From positions 1-64,000 of the forward strand of contig JAFAZC010000059.1 of assembly GCA_019239965.1 (NCBI GenBank): a DNA stretch of 64,000 bases, read 5' to 3'. This stretch comes from Kutzneria sp. (GTDB lineage: Bacteria; Actinomycetota; Actinomycetes; Mycobacteriales; Pseudonocardiaceae). The notes under the pieces were generated by a model that did no database searches, had not been told where the DNA came from, and was given only the letters and a program-made list of their open reading frames with translations. The stretch's first letter is position 1, and every line of letters begins with the position of its first letter. Positions 8,247 through 15,780 of the stretch are shown here, piece after piece. The translations under genes and the position numbers were made by a program.

Positions 8247-9614
8247 TCATCGTGGCCTTGGGAGCCGTAGCCACGCCTCGGTTCCTCCGCCCTCCCGTCG
8301 GCTCAGCCAGGCACACCCGCCGTGCGCCTCGGCGGTCTGCCGCACGATGGCGAGGCCGAGTCCGGAACCAGGCAGTGCCCGCGCCTCGACGGTGCGGTAG
8401 AAGCGTTGGAACACCCTGTCGATGTCGGTCGCGGGAACCCCAGGGCCCCGGTCGGCGACACACACCGATACGTGTCCGTCGCCGACGCCGATACGCACGG
8501 TCACGCGCTGATCCGCACGGGTCCACTTGGCCGCGTTGTCCAGCAGGTTGAGTACCGCGCGCTCGAGCATCAGCGGCTGGCCTTCGATCATCGCGGAGCG
8601 GGTGGACAGGTCGAATCCCACCTTGGGGTTGCGGCTGCGTGCCCTCGCGGCCGCCGAGTGCACGACATCGGCGAGATTGAGCAGGTCGAAGTCCTCGGCG
8701 CTACGGGGATCGCGGGCCAGGTCGACGACCTCGGCCAGCAGGGCACTCAGCTCCTTCAGCTGTGCGTCGGATTCGACGAGCAGCTGGCGGCGCTCCCGCA
8801 TGGACAGCTTGCGCTCGGCGTTCAATTCAGAACGCAGCAGCAGCGCGACATTGGTGCGCAGGCTGGTCAGCGGGGTGCCGAGCTCATGACTGGCATCCTC
8901 GACCAACTGATGCTGTGCCAGTTTGGCTCGGGCGAGCGCGGCGAGCATGGAATTGACGCTGTGCGCGATCCTGGCGGTCTCGTCGGGGTCGCCGGGATCA
9001 TGGGGTACCGCGGCGTCGAGGTCCCTTGTCGACTCGACGTATTCGACAGCGGACACGATTCGGTCCAGCGGACGGAATCCGGCCCCGATGACCACGCTGC
9101 TGAGCCATGCCGCCAACGCGACGGCAACCGCGTCGATGACGAGCAGGACGAATCCGAAGTCCCCGAGCAGGTCGGCCCGGTTGGACATGTCCGCCACGAG
9201 TCGTACGGTCTCGCCGCAACGGTTTCGGTAGACCAGGACACGGTAGCGCTCGCCGTCGGTGACGGTGTAGCGCGCTGCCGGGATCTCACCGCTGGCGACC
9301 CGAAGATCCGTCACGGACACCGGCGGTGCCGTGGCGTTCCCGCGTGGCGTGGTCACGGTCCCGTTCGCTGCGACGACCTGGACCAGGGGCGCCTGGTCCG
9401 ACCTGATTCGTGCCGGGTGGTCGTGCTGTGGCAGCGACGCCACTCCACACTGCAGAAGCGGCACTCGGGAATAGACCTCGAGTCTCCGGTCCGCCTGGTT
9501 GGTGAGCTGCGCGGCCAGCAGTACCCAGGCCGTTACGGACACAGTCACGATTGCCGCCGCAGCGGTCCCTATGGCGAGCCTGCCGAGCTGCTTTCGCAGG
9601 CGGGGCCTGCTCAT
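8247..9614 (-). CDS. Two-component sensor histidine kinase
   Basis: 455-residue membrane histidine kinase. TM1 is at about 13-36, followed by an extracytoplasmic sensor region of about 115 residues with two Cys (56 and 133), TM2 at about 153-178, and HAMP to about 232. The HisKA domain has phospho-acceptor His243 in [14 protein letters not shown]. The HATPase has [10 protein letters not shown] (N box), DRGPGVP (G1) and GSGLGLAIV (G2). The architecture matches the MprB/TcrY class of actinobacteria. The start overlaps the response-regulator stop by 4 bp, so the two are translationally coupled. The signal is unknown; the position behind an ABC exporter and two biosynthetic genes suggests it may sense the product or an envelope stress. 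Confidence 0.93.
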   Translation of the reverse strand: MSRPRLRKQLGRLAIGTAAAAIVTVSVTAWVLLAAQLTNQADRRLEVYSRVPLLQCGVASLPQHDHPARIRSDQAPLVQVVAANGTVTTPRGNATAPPVSVTDLRVASGEIPAARYTVTDGERYRVLVYRNRCGETVRLVADMSNRADLLGDFGFVLLVIDAVAVALAAWLSSVVIGAGFRPLDRIVSAVEYVESTRDLDAAVPHDPGDPDETARIAHSVNSMLAALARAKLAQHQLVEDASHELGTPLTSLRTNVALLLRSELNAERKLSMRERRQLLVESDAQLKELSALLAEVVDLARDPRSAEDFDLLNLADVVHSAAARARSRNPKVGFDLSTRSAMIEGQPLMLERAVLNLLDNAAKWTRADQRVTVRIGVGDGHVSVCVADRGPGVPATDIDRVFQRFYRTVEARALPGSGLGLAIVRQTAEAHGGCAWLSRREGGGTEAWLRLPRPR

Positions 9615-10306
9615 ATCACGATGCTCGGACGCAGCACGTAGCCGACACCACGAACGGTGTGCAGCACACGCGGCTCGCCACCCGCCTCAAGCTTGCGCCG
9701 CAGATAGCCGACATAGACATCAAGGCTGTTCGAGTTGGTTCCGAAATCATGTCCCCAGACGTCGATGTACAACTCCGACCTGGTCAGCACCCTTTCTGGG
9801 TTCCTGAGGAACAGCTCGAGCAGGCTGAATTCGGTCCGGGTCAGATCGAGTTCCCGATCACCCCGACACACCCGCCGGCTCGCCAGGTCCATGGTCAGGT
9901 CGGTGAGGCGCAATGCCGGCTCCGCGGGGGAACCTCGGCGGAGCAGCGCACGGAGTCTGGCGAGGAACTCCTCCAGTGCGAAGGGCTTCACCAGGTAGTC
10001 GTCCGCTCCGGCGTCGAGTCCGCTAACCCGGTCGCCGACCGACCTGCGGGCGGTCAGCATCAGCACTGGAATCCGGTTGCCAGAAAGACGCAGCAGCCGA
10101 CAGGTCTCGACACCATCGAGGCCGGGCATCATCACGTCGAGCACAACGGCGTCCACGTGCCTGCTGCTCAGTAACTCCAACGCCTCCGAGCCGCTTTCGG
10201 CGGTGTCGACCTCGTAGCCTTCGAAACGAAGGCTACGAGTGATCGAGGTGCGGACGACGGGTTCGTCGTCAACGACGAGTATGCGCATTCCCGGCTTCCG
10301 GGTCAT
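9611..10306 (-). CDS. OmpR/PhoB-family response regulator
   Basis: 231-residue DNA-binding regulator. The receiver domain has acidic residues in VVDDEP (about 11-16), phospho-acceptor Asp57 in [12 protein letters not shown], and Lys in [14 protein letters not shown]. The C-terminal winged helix contains [31 protein letters not shown]-type motifs. Two starts are possible: the ATG used, or an ATG six codons later ([10 protein letters not shown]) preceded by GGAAG. It is transcribed ahead of its kinase and only 24 bp after the ABC transporter gene, so cotranscription with the exporter is likely. Targets are unknown. Confidence 0.93.
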   Translation of the reverse strand: MTRKPGMRILVVDDEPVVRTSITRSLRFEGYEVDTAESGSEALELLSSRHVDAVVLDVMMPGLDGVETCRLLRLSGNRIPVLMLTARRSVGDRVSGLDAGADDYLVKPFALEEFLARLRALLRRGSPAEPALRLTDLTMDLASRRVCRGDRELDLTRTEFSLLELFLRNPERVLTRSELYIDVWGHDFGTNSNSLDVYVGYLRRKLEAGGEPRVLHTVRGVGYVLRPSIVI

Positions 10307-10311
10307 CCAAT

Positions 10312-10347
10312 GTCATCTCGACGGTCCGGGTCATCTCGACGGTCCGG
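10312..10347. repeat. 18-bp tandem duplication at the 3' end of the ABC transporter gene
   Basis: GTCATCTCGACGGTCCGG occurs twice in a row. The stop codon of the ABC transporter gene lies within the second copy, so the duplication has lengthened the intergenic gap in front of the response regulator. Confidence 0.85.
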
Positions 10348-12103
10348 CCGCTGTGGCGAGTTCCCGATACCGTTCGTCGGTGTCGAGCAGTTCGTCGTGC
10401 CTGCCGACCGCTCGCACCGTTCCAGCGTCCAACAAGATCACCTGATCGGCGTCCCTCGCGACCCCGAACCGGTGGGTGCTCGCGACGACCGTGCGCACGG
10501 CGGCCTGGTCCGCGATCGTCCTGAGCAGGCGGCGTTCGCTGTGGCCGTCCAGCTGGGAGGTTGCCTCGTCCAGCAGCAGCACGTCGGCGCGGCAGAGCAG
10601 CGCCCTCGCCACAGCGAGGCGCTGTCGCTGGCCGCCTGACAGGACCGCCCCCCGTTCACCGATGTCCGTGTCGAGTCCGTCCGGCAGCGAGACGACCCAG
10701 TCGTCGAGCATGACCGCACGCAGTCCTCTCATCAGGTCGGCGTCATCGGCGTCTGGCACGCCGTAGCACAGGGCCGCACGTACCGTTTCCCCGAGCAGCG
10801 TCGCCTCCTGTCCGACGTAGGCGAGTCTGCGGCGCAGGTCACGCCGCGGATACGATCGCACGTCGACGTCGTCGAGAAGGACGGCTCCCGCTTGGACATC
10901 GTCGAAGCGTTCGACCAGGTTGAGCACTGTCGTCTTGCCCGCACCGGAGGCACCGACGAGCACGGTCAGGCCACGTGTCGCCCGGAATGAGACGTTACTG
11001 AGAACCGGCTTACCGCGGTAGCCGAAGGTCACCTCCCTGAACACCACTTCGCCGGATCCCGACACAGTGGTGCCCCGCGGACGTGCCGTGGGTTCGTCGT
11101 CTTCCGCGGGTAGCCGACTGATCTGCTCGACACGGTTCACCGCGGCGAAGCCCTCGGACAGTGCGGCCGCGGCGTTGGAGAACATGTCGACCGGCTCTCG
11201 CAGATAGATCACGTACAGCAGGAAGGCAACGAGCGTCGCGGAGTCCAGTGCTCCCGACGACACCCGAATTGCGCCGACCGCGAGAACAGTGAGGAAGAGC
11301 AGTTCGACGGACCCTGCCGCGATCGCCTCGACGACCGCGTCGAAGCCGGCCGCGAGGACTCCGGCCCGATAGGCCTGTTTCGTCGTCTCCTTAACGGCCC
11401 GTGCCTCGTCCTCTTCGGTGCCGGCCGCCTTGACCATGCGGAAGGCGACCAGAATCCGTTGTAGGGCCGTCGTGATCCGACCGATTCGCTCCTGCTCAGC
11501 GTCGATCGCCTTGTACAGTCGGTTCAGCACGAACCACTCAGCGACGCCCGCTGCCGTGAACAGCACGACCACGAAGGAGAGCAGGGTGAGATCCTGGAAA
11601 GCCAGGATCACGCACACTGTGAGAAGCACCAGGGGAGCGGTCGCGCCGTGCACCAGCGCCACCGACAACGTGTGCTGCAACAGCGTCGTGTCACTGCCGA
11701 CTCTGGATAGCAGGTCGCCCGCCGGCCGCGACTCGATCACGGGGACGGGCGCGCGCAGCAGTCGGGTTATCAGCCCACGACGGAGGTTGAGAACCAAGCG
11801 CTGCCCGAACCTGCCGAGCGTGAAAGAGGAAAGGCCCACCAGAATCACGCTGGCCAGTGAGACTCCGGCCAGCAGGAACACCGGCCCGGACAGACCGGTA
11901 CCGGTTTGCAGCGCGGCGAGAACCCGCTCCACGATGAGCGGTTGCAGCAAGGCCGCACCGTTCGAGGCAAGTTCGAGCACAAGCATCAAGCCGAGGAAGG
12001 CCCGCGCACCACGCAGATATCGCCACATCAGTCGCGCAGGCGATGGCGTCTTCTCCGCCACGTCCACCCTTGTCACCAGTTGACTCCGTTCAGTGGCGCC
12101 CAC
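10331..12103 (-). CDS. ABC exporter, fused membrane and ATPase domains
   Basis: 590-residue type I ABC half-transporter expected to work as a dimer. The six-span membrane domain covers roughly residues 25-320, and the nucleotide-binding domain runs from about 350. Walker A is GASGAGKT at 384-391, the signature is LSGGQRQRLAVARALL, and Walker B is VLLLDEATSQLD. The membrane-ATPase order is that of exporters for lipids, peptides or drugs. It starts with GTG 79 bp after the guanidine-enzyme gene, with an inverted repeat in between, and is followed by a two-component system. The context makes it the likely exporter of whatever the two upstream enzymes make; this is inference. Base composition is high-GC, unlike those enzymes. 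Confidence 0.92.
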   Translation of the reverse strand: MGATERSQLVTRVDVAEKTPSPARLMWRYLRGARAFLGLMLVLELASNGAALLQPLIVERVLAALQTGTGLSGPVFLLAGVSLASVILVGLSSFTLGRFGQRLVLNLRRGLITRLLRAPVPVIESRPAGDLLSRVGSDTTLLQHTLSVALVHGATAPLVLLTVCVILAFQDLTLLSFVVVLFTAAGVAEWFVLNRLYKAIDAEQERIGRITTALQRILVAFRMVKAAGTEEDEARAVKETTKQAYRAGVLAAGFDAVVEAIAAGSVELLFLTVLAVGAIRVSSGALDSATLVAFLLYVIYLREPVDMFSNAAAALSEGFAAVNRVEQISRLPAEDDEPTARPRGTTVSGSGEVVFREVTFGYRGKPVLSNVSFRATRGLTVLVGASGAGKTTVLNLVERFDDVQAGAVLLDDVDVRSYPRRDLRRRLAYVGQEATLLGETVRAALCYGVPDADDADLMRGLRAVMLDDWVVSLPDGLDTDIGERGAVLSGGQRQRLAVARALLCRADVLLLDEATSQLDGHSERRLLRTIADQAAVRTVVASTHRFGVARDADQVILLDAGTVRAVGRHDELLDTDERYRELATAAGPSR

Positions 12104-12124
12104 GGCACCTCACCATTGCCCTTC

Positions 12125-12165
12125 GCCGCATGCCGCCCACTCACCTGGACCGGACGGCATGCGGC
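12125..12165. terminator. Inverted repeat between the guanidine-enzyme and exporter genes
   Basis: Perfect 11-bp arms GCCGCATGCCG (12125-12135) and CGGCATGCGGC (12155-12165) flank a 19-nt loop. There is no T-run, so it may be a weak terminator, an mRNA-processing stem, or a protein-binding site controlling the exporter separately. Confidence 0.5.
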
Positions 12166-12182
12166 ACGAGTCCTGTCCGGTC

Positions 12183-13154
12183 TCACATGAGCTGAAACTC
12201 GTACGATTTCCGGTTGAGGTGCATGACCATGCAGGAAAGCAGGGCGCCCCCCTTGTGGTATTCACTCAGGTTCACATAGGAAACCTCGAAGGCATGTGTA
12301 GAAGCGATGTCTTCGAGCAGCCTGTTCTTCGCGATTTCTTGCCGGTAATCATCCGAGCCGGACTTGAGCTCGTGAATATGGGAAGAATTGAGTATTACAT
12401 TGTGTAAACGAACTGAGTTACAGAGCCCAGAGTACGCGGCACTGGCCGGAACATCGATTACCTCTGTGTATTTTTCAAGCTCATTGAGCTCCTTCTCGTC
12501 ATACATTTCCGTGCAGACCAGAGTGGACTCCTTCGTGAGCGGAAAAATTGAACAGTCGAGGTGATAGAGGTATGGATCAGTCATCTGCATTGTGACGACC
12601 TTCATATCGAAGGTCCGTTCCATCCAGTCGTACGCCGCCCGGTCCGACCGCAGACCGTACCCGCCGACATACGTGTTGTCACGCAGGTGCTTCAGCTCGG
12701 CCTCACCTTCGAACTTCGCCGGAGACACGTATACCTCGTATCCCATCGACCTGAAGAAGCTGACGCCGACCTCGGTTTCGCTCCTGCGCGGTTCTGAGGT
12801 GTAGTTCGAGATGACCACTGTGTTCTTGTCGGCGACGTGCTCGAGAACGATTCCAAGGTTGGCGGTGAAGACGAGGTCCTGAAGACCAGCGACACGCGGC
12901 GTCGGCAGGACGTACACGAGTGCCTCGCCAGCGAGATAATCGTAGAGCTCGAAGAACTGGACAAATGCTTTCGCACGGTCCGGGACGCGCTTTGTGGCGT
13001 CGAGTTCCTCCATCCACACGTTGTTAGCGACGTCGGTCGAATACGAGAACGGGGCGTTGAGCAGGAATGCCGGCCTGTTCAGCTGTGTCGGGTTGATCAT
13101 CGGAATACCAACGCCCTCCACGGGGAGAGCAGGACTGTCGACTACGGTTGTCAC
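12183..13154 (-). CDS. Guanidine-modifying enzyme (amidinotransferase/dimethylargininase fold)
   Basis: 323-residue protein of the pentein superfamily, which hydrolyses or transfers amidino groups of arginine-like substrates. Family landmarks are visible: LQDLVFTAN with Asp93 (substrate guanidinium), FEGEAEL near 148-154, YLYHLDCSIFPL with His198 and Asp200, and the nucleophile Cys308 in HKGGALLSCMVMHL. The order acid-His-Cys and the spacing fit dimethylargininase and amidinotransferases, but I cannot tell hydrolase from transferase. The start overlaps the stop of the decarboxylase-like gene by 4 bp. Base composition is about 50% GC in the stretches counted, far below the surroundings, pointing to acquisition from another genome. 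A C-terminal MHLNRKSYEFQLM tail is a little unusual. Confidence 0.82.
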   Translation of the reverse strand: MTTVVDSPALPVEGVGIPMINPTQLNRPAFLLNAPFSYSTDVANNVWMEELDATKRVPDRAKAFVQFFELYDYLAGEALVYVLPTPRVAGLQDLVFTANLGIVLEHVADKNTVVISNYTSEPRRSETEVGVSFFRSMGYEVYVSPAKFEGEAELKHLRDNTYVGGYGLRSDRAAYDWMERTFDMKVVTMQMTDPYLYHLDCSIFPLTKESTLVCTEMYDEKELNELEKYTEVIDVPASAAYSGLCNSVRLHNVILNSSHIHELKSGSDDYRQEIAKNRLLEDIASTHAFEVSYVNLSEYHKGGALLSCMVMHLNRKSYEFQLM

Positions 13155-13876
13155 TTTTTCCCTTTCTCAATCTTGACGAGCGGGTCCATTCCCGCCCTGA
13201 CGTGCGAGCCAGCCTCCTGGACCGGGATGAACCCGTACTCGCCGGACAGCGGTATGATCAGGTCGACCTGAGAGCCATATCTGATCTGGGAGAATCTGGC
13301 CCCCTGTCGACACTGTCGGTTCTGACGAACATCAAAGGGCGTTATCGAGTCGACGTCGTAGTCCGCAATCTGCAGCATGTAGTAGCTCTGCGCTAGCTCC
13401 GGAACGTCTACCCGGTTCACCACTCGCTCATTGTGATGAAGATAGGCCGCATTGCTCAGGTTGATTTTCAGGTCCCCAACAAGACTCTTCTCCATCTCCA
13501 GCATGGGCAGATTGAGGGTGCCGATCGCGTCGAGAAGCCGATAGGAGAGCCGACCAGAGTACGGGATCCTGTTGATATGCACATCAAAGAACGTCATGAA
13601 TATTCCCACGACTAGACTCGGCTTGTCGTACGTGGGATCACGTAAGGCGTCCCGCAGCGTGTAGCCCTTCCCCTTGATATCGATCAGGTCCCCGTCCGAC
13701 TTCACCTCCTTCTGGTAGAGAATAATTCCATCGGCGGGCGAGAAGAAGTAATCAGAATCCGCGTAAACCGGCCTGGTCGGGTCGCGGAAGAAGTGGTACT
13801 GCGAAAGCCACGACAGCGGCTTGTCAGTGTAAGGGCGGACATCGGATAGCACCCATTCTTCCAGTGTTTGCGCCAT
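13151..13876 (-). CDS. Phosphatidylserine-decarboxylase-family protein (short, self-cleaving type)
   Basis: 241-residue member of the PSD family, pyruvoyl-dependent decarboxylases that activate by self-cleavage at a Gly-Ser bond. Visible motifs: FFRDPTRP and FFSPADG (about 29-50), the catalytic FMTFFDVHINRIP with Asp98 and His100, and IRYGSQVDLIIP with the expected cleavage pair Gly201-Ser202 (family form GSRVD). No membrane anchor is evident. The family mainly makes phosphatidylethanolamine, but some members decarboxylate free amino acids (PsiD acts on tryptophan). Being co-encoded by a 4-bp overlap with a guanidine-modifying enzyme, in a low-GC patch, argues for a role in a specialised metabolite rather than housekeeping lipid synthesis; that is inference. 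Confidence 0.82.
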   Translation of the reverse strand: MAQTLEEWVLSDVRPYTDKPLSWLSQYHFFRDPTRPVYADSDYFFSPADGIILYQKEVKSDGDLIDIKGKGYTLRDALRDPTYDKPSLVVGIFMTFFDVHINRIPYSGRLSYRLLDAIGTLNLPMLEMEKSLVGDLKINLSNAAYLHHNERVVNRVDVPELAQSYYMLQIADYDVDSITPFDVRQNRQCRQGARFSQIRYGSQVDLIIPLSGEYGFIPVQEAGSHVRAGMDPLVKIEKGKK

Positions 13877-14082
13877 TAGTCCCTCTGTGATCGTGGGTTA
13901 CTCGGTCTGGAACCCACTATGGCCACGCGAGCTGTGCGGCTGGTTAAGCGAATCTAAGATTTCCCTAGGAAGACTCGCCGCATCGGCTTCCCATGCCAAC
14001 GCCGGCCGAGCGCACTCCGGCGCCGGCTGTCAGTGCGATCCGCACGGTCGACCGCCTCCACAAGCGGCGTCTACCAGCCGTT

Positions 14083-14112
14083 TTGGGAGGTTACGGCCCC
14101 CTCCGGTACCCT
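14083..14112 (+). promoter_or_regulatory. Promoter of tRNA-Ser(GGA)
   Basis: TTGGGA (14083-14088), an 18-bp spacer, and TACCCT (14107-14112) lie 7 nt before the mature tRNA 5' end. The same TACCCT box precedes the other tRNA-Ser gene in this window. Confidence 0.6.
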
Positions 14113-14119
14113 TGCCGGC

Positions 14120-14206
14120 GGAGGATTCGCCTAGTGGCCTAGGGCGCACGATTGGAAATCGTGTTGGGGATGAAACCCCTCACGGGTTCAAATCCCGTAT
14201 CCTCCG
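14120..14206 (+). tRNA. tRNA-Ser (anticodon GGA)
   Basis: 87 nt with a complete class II cloverleaf. The acceptor stem pairs GGAGGAT with ATCCTCC, with discriminator G. The anticodon stem CACGA/TCGTG holds loop TTGGAAA, giving anticodon GGA at 14154-14156. The long variable arm TTGGGGATGAAACCCCTC is serine-type, and the T arm reads CGGGTTCAAATCCCG. CCA is not encoded. Confidence 0.97.
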
Positions 14207-14217
14207 CTCGTGACTGA

Positions 14218-14254
14218 GTGGCCTGTGTCCGCGGAAAGCGCGGACACAGGCCAC
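14218..14254. terminator. Strong stem-loop between tRNA-Ser and the aminopeptidase gene
   Basis: A perfect 16-bp stem starting GTGGCCTGTGTCCGC at 14218 and ending at 14254, with loop GAAAG. It sits between converging transcripts (tRNA on plus, aminopeptidase on minus) and should terminate both. Its centre is the same GTCCGCG/CGCGGAC core as the repeats beside ffs. Confidence 0.75.
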
Positions 14255-14290
14255 TCGCCTTTGTCTCTGGGGAGGCACAGGAAACCTGCG
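14218..14290 (-). repeat. Dispersed palindromic repeat family A, copy 3 (inverted)
   Basis: Read on the minus strand it gives CCCCAGAGACAAAGGCGA followed by the core GTCCGCG-CTTTC-CGCGGAC, the same block order as copy 2 near ffs (CCCCAGAAACAAACGG then GTCCGCG-CTCTC-CGCGGAC). The core is at 14227-14245. Confidence 0.65.
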
Positions 14291-14295
14291 TCTGA

Positions 14296-15714
14296 TCAGC
14301 CCTTCAGGCAGCCGGCGACCCACTCCTCCACGGCGTCAGCGGTGATCGGCAAGGCGGAGGAGAGCACCTCGGCACCGTTCTCCGTGACGACGAGGTCATC
14401 CTCGATACGGACGCCGATCCCCCGCAGTTCCGGTGGCACCGTCAGATCGTTGGGGTGGAAGTAGAGCCCCGGCTCGACAGTCAACGCCATGCCGGTTTCC
14501 AGCCTGCATTCGTGGTAGGCCTCCGCACGCGCCCGAGCACAGTCGTGCACGTCCAGACCAAGGAAATGGCCGACGCCGCACACGATGTAACGACGGTGGT
14601 GCTGGCCGCCCGCATCGAGCGCCTGGTTAACCGACACCGTGAGCAGGCCCCAGTCACGCAGTCCCTCGGCGAGCACCCGCATCGCCGTGTTGTGGTAGGT
14701 CCGGTAGTGGGCACCCGGCTTGACCTCGGCCATGGCGCTCGTGTGCGCCGCGAGCACGAGGTCGTACACCTGGCGTTGTGGGCCGCTGAATCTGCCGCTG
14801 GCGGGAAACGTCCTTGTCACGTCGGCGGTGTACAGCGTGTCGACCTCGACACCGGCGTCCATCAACACCAGACCGTCCGCCGGTACCTCACCGTCGCATT
14901 TGACCCAGTGCAGCACCGGGGCATGCGGTCCCGCGGCGATGATCGTGCTGTATCCGGGAGCGTTGCCGCTGGTGCGTGCCCTGCGGTCGAACGTGCCCTG
15001 CAGCCATCGCTCACCGCCGCCCTTGACGGCCATCGGCAACTCCGCGGCCACCTCGGCGAATCCGAGCACGGTGGCATCGACGGCGGCCCGAAGCTGACCG
15101 ATCTCCCAGTCGTCCTTGATCCGCCGCAACTCCGCGAGCGTGGTACGCAGCCCCGCGCTGTCGCCGAGCCCCAACGCGTCCACCATGGGATCCACTCCGG
15201 CGGTCACGAGAGCCGGCGGATGCTGACCACGCAGCACTGACGGGAGATCCTCGATCGCCCGACAGGGAACGCCGAGTGCCTCGCTCCATTCGTCGAGGCC
15301 GGGAACCGGACCGATCCACAGTTCACCGTCCCGTGCGCTGGCGAAGAACTCCGATTCGCCGGGACGGGCCGGAGCACGCAGCAGTAGCGTGGCGTCGTGG
15401 CCGCCGCCTGTCGGCCGCATGACCAACACGGCACCCTCAGCGTTGCAACCGGTCAGCCAGGAGAAGTCGCTGTTCGGCCGGAACTCGTAGTCGGTGTCGT
15501 TGGCGCGCACGGGGGCCCGACCGGCAGCCACCACGATCCGCTGCCCGGGATACTCACCACTCAGCCTGGCGCGGTGAGCGGCGGCGGCCTCGGCCGCGCC
15601 CGCCGTGAGCCTCACCTCGCGTCGTGCCGCGCCCCAGTCCTGTCCAATCGAGGACTGGAATCCGGTCGCCTCGACCAACCTGCTCGGGTCCCGCCTCGCC
15701 GGCCGGTCCGTCAT
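14296..15714 (-). CDS. pepP: Xaa-Pro aminopeptidase (M24B)
   Basis: 472-residue dinuclear metallopeptidase that removes an N-terminal residue preceding proline. The start at MTDRPARRDP is chosen because AGGAGG lies 6 nt upstream; an upstream in-frame ATG lacks this. The N-terminal creatinase-like domain covers about 1-200. The catalytic pita-bread domain carries the metal ligands: Asp in LMDAGVEVD, Asp in YTADVTRTFP, His in HFLGLDVHD, Glu in TVEPGLYF, and Glu in IEDDLVVTENG. It is cytoplasmic with no signal peptide. It stands 66 bp after the secreted nuclease gene on the same strand, but there is no clear functional link. Confidence 0.93.
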   Translation of the reverse strand: MTDRPARRDPSRLVEATGFQSSIGQDWGAARREVRLTAGAAEAAAAHRARLSGEYPGQRIVVAAGRAPVRANDTDYEFRPNSDFSWLTGCNAEGAVLVMRPTGGGHDATLLLRAPARPGESEFFASARDGELWIGPVPGLDEWSEALGVPCRAIEDLPSVLRGQHPPALVTAGVDPMVDALGLGDSAGLRTTLAELRRIKDDWEIGQLRAAVDATVLGFAEVAAELPMAVKGGGERWLQGTFDRRARTSGNAPGYSTIIAAGPHAPVLHWVKCDGEVPADGLVLMDAGVEVDTLYTADVTRTFPASGRFSGPQRQVYDLVLAAHTSAMAEVKPGAHYRTYHNTAMRVLAEGLRDWGLLTVSVNQALDAGGQHHRRYIVCGVGHFLGLDVHDCARARAEAYHECRLETGMALTVEPGLYFHPNDLTVPPELRGIGVRIEDDLVVTENGAEVLSSALPITADAVEEWVAGCLKG

Positions 15715-15780
15715 CTCGACCTCCTGGTGCAGCCTTGTGGAACAACAGCGCAACTGTCTCAACTGTGCCACGGACGGCTG

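Noticed and set aside
8322-9641. 439-residue open frame antisense to the sensor kinase
   Set aside because: No recognisable motifs and the kinase on the other strand has all expected boxes.
14120-14206. tRNA-Ser(GGA) as the attachment site of the five-gene cassette
   Set aside because: No integrase or duplicated tRNA 3' end was found at the other side near 7900-8250, so an integration event cannot be supported.
13887-14213. 108-residue plus-strand open frame between the decarboxylase gene and tRNA-Ser
   Set aside because: Overlaps the tRNA, no motifs, and lies in the likely promoter of the minus-strand operon.
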